From positions 3,286,001-3,350,000 of the forward strand of contig NZ_AP022613.1 of NCBI RefSeq assembly GCF_010730195.1: a stretch of DNA of 64,000 nt, in the 5' to 3' direction. The notes under the pieces are model-generated. The model was not told the DNA's origin and ran no database searches. It worked only from the letters and a program-made list of their open reading frames with translations. The translations under genes and the position numbers were made by a program. Shown piece by piece: positions 58,465 through 64,000 of this stretch. Numbering within the stretch: position 1 is the stretch's first letter; each line of letters starts with the position of its first letter. Source of the DNA: Mycobacterium conspicuum (GTDB lineage: Bacteria; Actinomycetota; Actinomycetes; Mycobacteriales; Mycobacteriaceae).

Positions 58465-59298
58465 TTAGAAAGCCGGCCACGGTATGGCGCGATGCCGGTT
58501 CGGTCGGGGCATCACCGGGTCGTCGAGCAGGCGGCATGCGCGCTTGCGCAGCGCCGCGATTTCCGCGCCGGTGATCTGTTCGGACAGCTCATCGGCGAGC
58601 GGCCCGCTCAGCGCGTCGGCCAGCCCGGCGACCGCCGTCAGGGTCTTGTCGTCGACCCGCTTACCCGCCCAGCCCCACAACACCGTGCGCAGTTTGTTCT
58701 CGACGTGCAGGCACACGCCATGGTCGACCCCGTAGATGTGGCCGTCGAGGTCGCGCAGGACGTGGCCACCCTTGCGGTCGGCGTTGTTGATCAGCACGTC
58801 GAAGACCGCCATGCGCCACAACCGAATGTCGTCGGCGTGCATCAGGATGACCTCGTCGCCGGCGTAGTCGTAGGCACGCAGCACGGGCAAATAACCCGGC
58901 TCATGGTTGTTGGCGGGGAACAGGTCAACCAGGTCGGGGCCGGGCCTGGGCTGGAAATCTTCCGTGTCGGCCGAATCGCCGGGTTGGTCCACCCACAGCT
59001 GCAGCATGCCGGGCCCCGCCGGCCCGTGCCGAATGATGGTGTAGGGCACGATATTCCAGCCCAGGTGCGTCGATATCAGGTACGCGGCGAGTTCGCGGCC
59101 GGCCAGCCTCCCGTCGGGAAAATCCCACAGCGGCTGCTCGCCGGCGACCGGCTTGTACACGCAGTGCGTGGTGCGTTCGTCGAGCGTCGCTTCGCACAGA
59201 AAGGTGGCGTTGCTGGCCGAGCGGATGCGTCCCAGGACCGTCAGCTCGCCGTCCCGCAACACCTCACGCGCGTCATGCTGTTCATTCCCCGGGGTCAT
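58465..59298 (-). CDS. SCO1664 family protein (Rv2133c-like)
   Basis: The 277-aa protein (262 in M. tuberculosis) has a PI3/4-kinase-like fold: CVYKPVAGEQPLWDFPDG, HLGWNIVPYTI, DVLINNADRKGGHVL and VDHGVCLHVENKLRTVLWGW. The Asn/Asp pattern matches HipA/PI-kinase catalytic loops, so a phosphotransfer role is possible but untested. ATG 59298 overlaps the DUF3090 gene by 17 nt; GTG 59262 is an alternative. It is part of a conserved actinobacterial trio with DUF3090 and a histidine phosphatase. Confidence 0.85.
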   Translation of the reverse strand: MTPGNEQHDAREVLRDGELTVLGRIRSASNATFLCEATLDERTTHCVYKPVAGEQPLWDFPDGRLAGRELAAYLISTHLGWNIVPYTIIRHGPAGPGMLQLWVDQPGDSADTEDFQPRPGPDLVDLFPANNHEPGYLPVLRAYDYAGDEVILMHADDIRLWRMAVFDVLINNADRKGGHVLRDLDGHIYGVDHGVCLHVENKLRTVLWGWAGKRVDDKTLTAVAGLADALSGPLADELSEQITGAEIAALRKRACRLLDDPVMPRPNRHRAIPWPAF

Positions 59299-59869
59299 CG
59301 TCAGACCCGAGCAGCGCACCGCGCCGGTAGCCGTTGGTGCGCGCGCAGATGTGGCCGTCCGGGTCCAACGGTTCGTCACACAGCGGGCACGGCGGACGCC
59401 CGGCCGAGATGACGCGGTTGGAGCGGGTGGCGAATTGCCGCGCCGACTCCGGCGTCAGGAAGACCCGGACCGCGTCGGGGCCTTCCTCGGTGTCGTCGAG
59501 CACCACCGACGCATCGAATTCGGCGTCGGTGACGGCTAGCAATTCGACCACCACGGTCTGGGCCTCCGAATCCCAGCCCAGGCCCATGGTCCCGACCCGA
59601 AACTCGGCATCAACGGGCATGACGAGCGGGCTGAGGTCGTCGATTTCGGCGGGCTCGGGAGGCACCGGGGTGCCGAACCTGCGGTTCACCTCGAGCAGCA
59701 ACGCGCCGATGCGTTCGGCAAGGACTGCGACCTGCTGCTTTTCCAGTACCACCGACACCACCCTGGCGTCGTGCACCGCCTGTATGTAGAAGGTGCGATT
59801 TCCGGGCTGGCCGATAGTCCCGGCCACGAAGCGGTCGGGTGTGCGGAAAACGTGGATTGCGCGGGGCAT
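59282..59869 (-). CDS. DUF3090 protein (Rv2134c-like)
   Basis: From ATG 59869 the product is 195 aa, the exact length of the M. tuberculosis orthologue; the longer open frame upstream overlaps the next gene. The N-terminus IHVFRTPDRFVAGTIGQPGNRTFYIQA is the family signature, and the C-terminus holds a zinc-ribbon-like CPLCDEPLDPDGHIC. Biochemical function is unknown. It lies between the SCO1664-like gene and the histidine phosphatase, an arrangement conserved across Actinobacteria. Confidence 0.9.
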   Translation of the reverse strand: MPRAIHVFRTPDRFVAGTIGQPGNRTFYIQAVHDARVVSVVLEKQQVAVLAERIGALLLEVNRRFGTPVPPEPAEIDDLSPLVMPVDAEFRVGTMGLGWDSEAQTVVVELLAVTDAEFDASVVLDDTEEGPDAVRVFLTPESARQFATRSNRVISAGRPPCPLCDEPLDPDGHICARTNGYRRGALLGSDDDPGE

Positions 59870-59933
59870 GGCATCTTCCAAAATACCGGGAGATTCGGGT
59901 GCAGTGCGATCCGGTTGCGGTGCCCCAAGCGAA

Positions 59934-60668
59934 TTACTCGGTGGAACCGCCGACGACGGCGTCGCTCGACTGTGCCGGCCGGTCTCCGTTCGCCCCTGTG
60001 TTGGCTTCGGTCGTGGGCGGCGGCGCCGCGCGCAGGGCGGCCGACAGCCGAGCCCCAGTGTGGTTGACGTGCAACACGAACGGCCGCAGCGGCGTGTAGC
60101 GAACCACACTCACCGAGGCGGGATCGGCGGTGACGCGCTGGAAGCCGTCCAGGTGGATGCCGTAGGCGTCGGCGATCACCGACTTGATGACATCACCATG
60201 AGTGCAGGCCAGCCACAGCACGTCCTTCTTGTCCGGCCCGCCGTGTTCTTCCGCCAGCCGACGATCATGGTCGCGCACCGCGCTCACCGCGCGCGCCTGC
60301 ACCTGCGCCAGGCCTTCGCCGCCGGGAAACACCGCCGCGCTGGGGTGGGCCTGGACCACCGCCCACAACGGCTCCTTCGCCAAGTCACCGATCTTGCGGC
60401 CGGTCCAGTCGCCGTAGTCCACCTCCGAGAGGCGGTCGTCGATCAGAGGTTCCAGGCACAGTGCTTCGGCGAGCGGCTCAACGGTGCGTCGACAGCGCAG
60501 CATCGGCGAACTGACCACCGCCCTGATCGGCAGCTCACCGATCCGGTCGATCAGCGCGGCGGCTTGTTCGCGGCCCTTGTCGTCGAGGTCGACGCCCTCC
60601 GAACGACCCGCCAGCACCCCCGCGGTATTCGACGTGGACCGGCCATGCCGCAAGAGAATGACGGTCAC
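59934..60668 (-). CDS. Histidine phosphatase family protein (Rv2135c-like)
   Basis: A 244-aa phosphoglycerate-mutase-like phosphatase. The phosphohistidine motif LLRHGRSTSN lies at residues 5-14, with the second arginine in VSSPMLRCRRT and the second histidine in LWLACTHGDV. It belongs to the MSMEG_4193 subfamily that accompanies DUF3090 and SCO1664-like proteins. The C-terminal ~25 residues are Ala/Pro-rich and variable. It is 30 nt downstream of a small conserved gene, where M. tuberculosis also has uppP. Confidence 0.9.
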   Translation of the reverse strand: MTVILLRHGRSTSNTAGVLAGRSEGVDLDDKGREQAAALIDRIGELPIRAVVSSPMLRCRRTVEPLAEALCLEPLIDDRLSEVDYGDWTGRKIGDLAKEPLWAVVQAHPSAAVFPGGEGLAQVQARAVSAVRDHDRRLAEEHGGPDKKDVLWLACTHGDVIKSVIADAYGIHLDGFQRVTADPASVSVVRYTPLRPFVLHVNHTGARLSAALRAAPPPTTEANTGANGDRPAQSSDAVVGGSTE

Positions 60669-60698
60669 GACTCGCTCACGACGACCGTACTCGAAAGA

Positions 60699-61001
60699 TC
60701 AGCGCGCTACCGGTACCGCGCGCGCGACCGAGTCCCGCACCGCCGCGGCCAGGCTGCGTTCGTCGGTGAGGTCGATGTCGACCAGGCTGCGAACGGCCTT
60801 GGCGACCACCTCGTCCGGCTGCGGAACAGGCCCGGACAGGCGCGGTCGGTAAATTTCCACAACCAGTGAACGGTGTTCGATGTGGAACGAAAAAAGCCGC
60901 CCATCACCGACTTGTCCGTACCCGCTCGCGAAAATTCCCGCGATCATGTCTTCCACAGCAAACCCTGTGTCTGCGACATGCCGGTCAACGGTGACGGTCA
61001 T
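60699..61001 (-). CDS. Small conserved hypothetical protein (Rv2137c-like)
   Basis: The 100-aa protein has a beta-rich middle (GDGRLFSFHIEHRSLVVEIYRP) and a C-terminal helix, with no signal peptide, cysteines or recognisable motif. The position, between the histidine phosphatase and lppL, matches Rv2137c. ATG 61001 has no strong Shine-Dalgarno. It diverges from the decayed lppL. Confidence 0.75.
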   Translation of the reverse strand: MTVTVDRHVADTGFAVEDMIAGIFASGYGQVGDGRLFSFHIEHRSLVVEIYRPRLSGPVPQPDEVVAKAVRSLVDIDLTDERSLAAAVRDSVARAVPVAR

Positions 61002-61034
61002 GCCGCCAACATACTCTTAAGAAGTGCTTAGCGT

Positions 61035-61334
61035 GTGCAACATGACGGAATTGAGCCCGGCAACGTTCCTTACAATTTGATCTCGAAAGGTGATGGCCTA
61101 GGTGGCCGCCGACCGGCGCGGCCAGCCGCGCGATGTGGCCCGGAGATCCCGACCGCGCCTAACGTTGTCATTGGTTACGATCTGTCCACCGGAATCCCCG
61201 TCGAGAAGGTGCGTTACCGAACAGTGCAGCAACCCAACACGCTGGCCTTTGACGAAGCGTCGGACACCCTGTGTGTGGTGTCGGGGTCGGATGCGGGGCT
61301 TCAGGCCATCGGACGCGCGGCGGGCCCACGTTGA
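61035..61334 (+). pseudogene. lppL: 3' remnant of lppL (beta-propeller lipoprotein)
   Basis: An open frame of 99 codons remains. Only its last ~58 residues look protein-like: VIGYDLSTGIPVEKVRY and NTLAFDEASDTLCVVSG have the repeating pattern of a YncE/NHL-type propeller blade and match, from memory, the C-terminal end of LppL, the gene before pyrD in M. tuberculosis (about 358 aa). The N-terminal part, including signal peptide and lipobox, is missing. A deletion must have removed most of the gene, possibly together with adjacent sequence. Confidence 0.6.
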
Positions 61335-61585
61335 CGGCGGCGCGACGAAGCCGGCTACCCGCGGAGTGGGACACGGAGATGTCCGACGAATACGAGTGGG
61401 CGCCGCTGCGGCTGCCGCCGGAGGTGACCCGCCTCAGCGCGTCCACCCGGCTGTCCATCGAGGCCGAATACCGGGGCTGGGAGCTGACCCGGGTTCGGCT
61501 CTATACCGACGGCAGCAGGCGGGTGTTGTTGCGCCGCAAGAAGTCTCGCGTCGAGAGCCGACGGCCGGAACAGCCGGAACTGTGA
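61331..61585 (+). CDS. DUF5703 family protein
   Basis: From TTG 61331, which overlaps the lppL-remnant stop as TTGA, the product is 84 aa; ATG 61379 would give 68. The sequence EYEWAPLRLPPEVTRLSASTRLSIEAEYRGWELTRVRLY is the compact beta-alpha signature of DUF5703, a small actinobacterial family of unknown function found upstream of pyrD. The stop overlaps the pyrD GTG (61582-61585). Confidence 0.75.
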   Translation: MTAARRSRLPAEWDTEMSDEYEWAPLRLPPEVTRLSASTRLSIEAEYRGWELTRVRLYTDGSRRVLLRRKKSRVESRRPEQPEL

Positions 61586-62676
61586 TATACGGCCTGGTGC
61601 GCCGGCTGCTGTTCCTGGTTCCGGCCGAGCGCATCCACACGCTGGTGTTCGCCGTGTTGCGCGGTGTCACCGCGGTCACCCCGGCACATCGATTGCTGCG
61701 CCGGCTGCTCGAACCCGCCGACCCGATCCTGGCCAGCACGGTGTTCGGCGTGCGCTTCCCGGCGCCGCTCGGCCTGGCGGCCGGATTCGACAAGGACGGC
61801 ATCGGCCTGCACACCTGGGGGGCGTTGGGTTTCGGCTACGCCGAGGTCGGCACCGTGACCGCGCGCCCGCAACCCGGCAACCCGACCCCGCGGCTGTTCC
61901 GGCTAGCCGAGGACCGCGCCCTGCTGAACCGGATGGGATTCAACAACCTCGGCGCCGGTGCATTAGCGGCCCGGCTCGCCCGCCGCCAACCCGACGTGCC
62001 GATAGGCGTGAACATCGGCAAAACCAAGACCACCCCGGCCGCCGAAGCCGTCGACGACTACCGCGACAGCGCCCGGCTGGTCGGCCCGCTGGCGTCGTAT
62101 CTGGTGGTCAATGTCAGCTCGCCCAACACACCGGGGCTGCGCGACCTGCAGGCGGTCGAGTCGCTGCGGCCCATCCTGACGGCCGTCCAGGCCGAGACGG
62201 TGAAATGTAGGGTGCCCGTGCTGGTGAAGATCGCGCCGGACATCTCCGACTCCGACCTCGACGACATCGCCGACCTGGCCGTCGAACTGGGGCTGGCCGG
62301 CATCGTGGCGACCAACACCACGGTATCGCGCGACGGCCTGGCCACCCCTGGGGTCAAAGAGCTTGGCGCCGGCGGCATTTCGGGACCGCCGGTGGCCCGC
62401 CGCGCAACCGAGGTGCTGCGTCGTCTTTACGGCCGCGTCGGAGATCGATTGGCGTTGATCAGTGTTGGCGGCATCGAGACCGCCGACGACGCGTGGGAAC
62501 GCATCACCGCCGGCGCATCGTTGCTGCAGGGATACACCGGCTTCATCTACGGTGGCCTGTTGTGGCCCAAGCATATTCACGACGGCATCGCGCGGCGATT
62601 GCACGACGGCGGGTTCGCCTCGCTGCATGACGCGGTCGGCTCGGCGGTCGCCAAACGCGAAAGACCGCCGGGCTGA
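61582..62676 (+). CDS. pyrD: Quinone-dependent (class 2) dihydroorotate dehydrogenase PyrD
   Basis: The 364-aa enzyme oxidises dihydroorotate in pyrimidine synthesis and passes electrons to menaquinone. The N-terminal amphipathic helices (VRRLLFLVPAERIHTLVF) bind the membrane. The FMN barrel carries GLAAGFDKDG, the catalytic-serine loop NVSSPNTPGLRDLQ, NTTVSRDGL and ISVGGIETADDA. GTG 61582 overlaps the upstream DUF5703 stop. The end converges on a membrane-protein gene with 2 nt between. Confidence 0.96.
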   Translation: MIYGLVRRLLFLVPAERIHTLVFAVLRGVTAVTPAHRLLRRLLEPADPILASTVFGVRFPAPLGLAAGFDKDGIGLHTWGALGFGYAEVGTVTARPQPGNPTPRLFRLAEDRALLNRMGFNNLGAGALAARLARRQPDVPIGVNIGKTKTTPAAEAVDDYRDSARLVGPLASYLVVNVSSPNTPGLRDLQAVESLRPILTAVQAETVKCRVPVLVKIAPDISDSDLDDIADLAVELGLAGIVATNTTVSRDGLATPGVKELGAGGISGPPVARRATEVLRRLYGRVGDRLALISVGGIETADDAWERITAGASLLQGYTGFIYGGLLWPKHIHDGIARRLHDGGFASLHDAVGSAVAKRERPPG

Positions 62677-62678
62677 AC

Positions 62679-63428
62679 CTACGGGGTGCTGTCCCAGTCG
62701 ATGACGAATCGGTTGGTCGGATCGCCCGGGTCCACGGCGCAGACCAGTTCGCGGCCGATTGACAGCGTGGGCACCTGCTCGACGGGTACCGTCTGCTGGT
62801 TACGACCCGTGAGCGGAGCCAAATTCGGAAAGTGCAGTTCGACCTCGACAATGTAGTGCGGGGCGTCGAGCAATTCCGGTCTGCTCGGGGTTCTGCCGAG
62901 ACTGCGGGGTGTAGTTCCGGTGGGAGCGAACGACTTTAGCACCGCTCGGACGCGCTGCCCCGACGCGAGCAGATCAGCCGCCGAGCCGACCGAGCCCGCC
63001 CCCGGAGCGCGCTTGACCGCGTCGGCGAGCTGGGCAGCCGTCATCGCCCTGGAAGCGAGCGTCTGGGGCGACTGGGCCGACCGATTGAAGTCGAACTCAA
63101 TGACGTTCGGATCGGTCGCGTCGACCCGCACGGGGATAATGCGCCCGGGTTGGATGGCGGCCATCTGGATGGGATGAATCCGCCGCGATACCGTCGCGTC
63201 GTACGGCGGGCGGTCCGGTACTTGCACCCGCAGGGCGATTTGCAGCACGTAGCTGTCGTTGACAGTCATGCCCGTCGTTTGCACCGACAGCACCTGCGCC
63301 GTCCCGGTCAGCGCCGGACCGCGGATGCTCGGGTTTTTGGACTTCCGGAAAATCCAGATGGCCACCACGGGTACGGCGACCGAGCTGGCAAACACGATCA
63401 CGCCCAGCAGTGGGCCCCACAGATCCAT
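62679..63428 (-). CDS. Membrane-anchored conserved hypothetical protein
   Basis: The 249-aa protein has one N-terminal membrane helix (residues 4-27) and a soluble domain of ~220 residues with two similar beta-rich halves (TGTAQVLSVQTTGMTVNDSYVLQIALRVQV, and ASGQRVRAVLKSFAPTG). This resembles DUF3592/SHOCT-associated proteins of Actinobacteria, but I cannot name the family. It lies between convergent pyrD and the same-strand PEBP gene (64-nt gap). Confidence 0.75.
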   Translation of the reverse strand: MDLWGPLLGVIVFASSVAVPVVAIWIFRKSKNPSIRGPALTGTAQVLSVQTTGMTVNDSYVLQIALRVQVPDRPPYDATVSRRIHPIQMAAIQPGRIIPVRVDATDPNVIEFDFNRSAQSPQTLASRAMTAAQLADAVKRAPGAGSVGSAADLLASGQRVRAVLKSFAPTGTTPRSLGRTPSRPELLDAPHYIVEVELHFPNLAPLTGRNQQTVPVEQVPTLSIGRELVCAVDPGDPTNRFVIDWDSTP

Positions 63429-63492
63429 TGACGCAAGCTAGCACCCATCGCGCGGCGTCGCCGGATCTTGTTATCGGTGTTTGGTGGTCGAT

Positions 63493-64000
63493 CTACGTCT
63501 GCTCGTAGGTGGCGTGGATGACCGCTCGCGCGATCGCATTCTGGAACAGATTGAATCCAAGAAACGCCGGGCTGGCGTCCTCGCTGAGGTCGAGTTTGTC
63601 GACCTTGACCGCGTGCACGGCGACGTAGTACCGATGCGCGCCGTGGCCGGGTGGCGGTGCGGCGCCGATGTAGCGGCGCATTCCGGCGTCGTTGACCAAC
63701 GTCAGCGCGCCGCCCGGCAGGTTGCTGCCGTCGCCGGCGCCGGCGGGCAGCTCGGTGACGTCGACCGGTAGGTTGGCCACGGCCCAGTGCCAGAATCCGG
63801 ACAATGTCGGGGCGTCGGGATCATAGACCGTGACCGCGAAGCTGCGGGTTTCGTCGGGGAAGCCCGACCAGCTCAGCTGCGGGCTGACATCCTGCCCCCC
63901 GGCGCCCATGATTCCGCTGACCTGCGGTGTGGCCAGCGGCTGGCCGTCGGTGATCGAGTCCGAGGTCAGGCTGAACGTCGGCAGCTTGGGCAGCGCGTCA
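63493..64000 (-). CDS. PEBP/YbhB family protein, 5' end cut by the window (Rv2140c-like)
   Basis: The frame is open to the window edge, giving 168 C-terminal residues; the start lies beyond 64000. The phosphatidylethanolamine-binding motif VTVYDPDAPT and GFWHWAVANLP, plus GPAPPPGHG-like HRYYVAVHA, identify the RKIP/YbhB fold. M. tuberculosis Rv2140c (TB18.6, 176 aa) is nearly identical over this range, so only about 10 residues are missing. It binds small anionic ligands; its role in mycobacteria is unsettled. Confidence 0.93.
   Translation of the reverse strand, partial: DALPKLPTFSLTSDSITDGQPLATPQVSGIMGAGGQDVSPQLSWSGFPDETRSFAVTVYDPDAPTLSGFWHWAVANLPVDVTELPAGAGDGSNLPGGALTLVNDAGMRRYIGAAPPPGHGAHRYYVAVHAVKVDKLDLSEDASPAFLGFNLFQNAIARAVIHATYEQT

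Overview
The window is high-GC actinobacterial DNA and almost certainly comes from a slow-growing Mycobacterium, probably near the M. avium complex. Gene order follows, from memory, the M. tuberculosis H37Rv interval from about Rv2062c (cobN) to Rv2140c, and most proteins match their orthologues in length and start. It differs in having no IS elements, no PE/PPE genes and no blaC in this interval. I see no rRNA, tRNA, CRISPR array, prophage or transposase. The species call is an inference from gene content and synteny.

Layout. 1-8043: the end of a TetR gene, two SDRs, cobN with an alpha/beta hydrolase, a DUF732 secreted protein and a FAD monooxygenase. 8172-18506: aerobic cobalamin genes cobG-cobH-cobIJ (+) and cobK-cobM-cobL (-). 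Between them lie a TetR/acyl-CoA-dehydrogenase-like pair (the latter frameshifted near its end) and sigC, which is in frame with an upstream membrane zinc-finger anti-sigma-like domain. 18515-22311: a two-component cassette (DUF347 membrane protein, response regulator, convergent overlapping histidine kinase, hemolysin III-like protein) with three copies of a CTCAG-N6-CTCAG direct repeat at its promoters. 22435-28294: a DUF1023 hydrolase, lipoprotein LppJ, a DUF2563 protein, peptidase PepE, a 5'-3' exonuclease and a Pro/Gln/Tyr-rich DUF4333 protein.

28361-43414 is dominated by the Pup-proteasome system: helY, tatC, tatA, pafC, pafB, pafA, prcA, prcB, pup, dop, two conserved hypotheticals and mpa. 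pafA sits directly behind prcA, without the block of genes that separates them in M. tuberculosis. Pup (64 aa, ending GGQ) is deamidated by Dop, ligated to targets by PafA, and tagged proteins are unfolded by Mpa into the PrcAB core. PafBC are WYL-type transcriptional regulators. The dop-pup gap holds a repeat array and strong hairpins, and another long hairpin separates pafA from pafB.

43570-51009: a tiny signal-peptide ORF, lppK, a DUF503 protein, trmI, a RecB-like nuclease, a mercuric-reductase-like flavoprotein, a DUF4126 protein, hisG/hisE and a SAM methyltransferase. 51020-54769: a cobalamin-dependent MetH of the E. coli type, a direct consumer of the cofactor made by the cob genes. 55088-64000: a PAC2 protein, a DUF732 protein, mshC (mycothiol synthesis), cysQ, a conserved actinobacterial trio (SCO1664-like, DUF3090, histidine phosphatase), a decayed lppL, a DUF5703 protein, pyrD, a membrane protein and a truncated PEBP gene. 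The undecaprenyl-pyrophosphatase gene expected beside lppL is missing.

Most neighbouring same-strand genes overlap by ATGA or GTGA, so operons are tight. Several isolated starts lie 6-8 nt after a TANNNT -10 box, suggesting leaderless transcripts.
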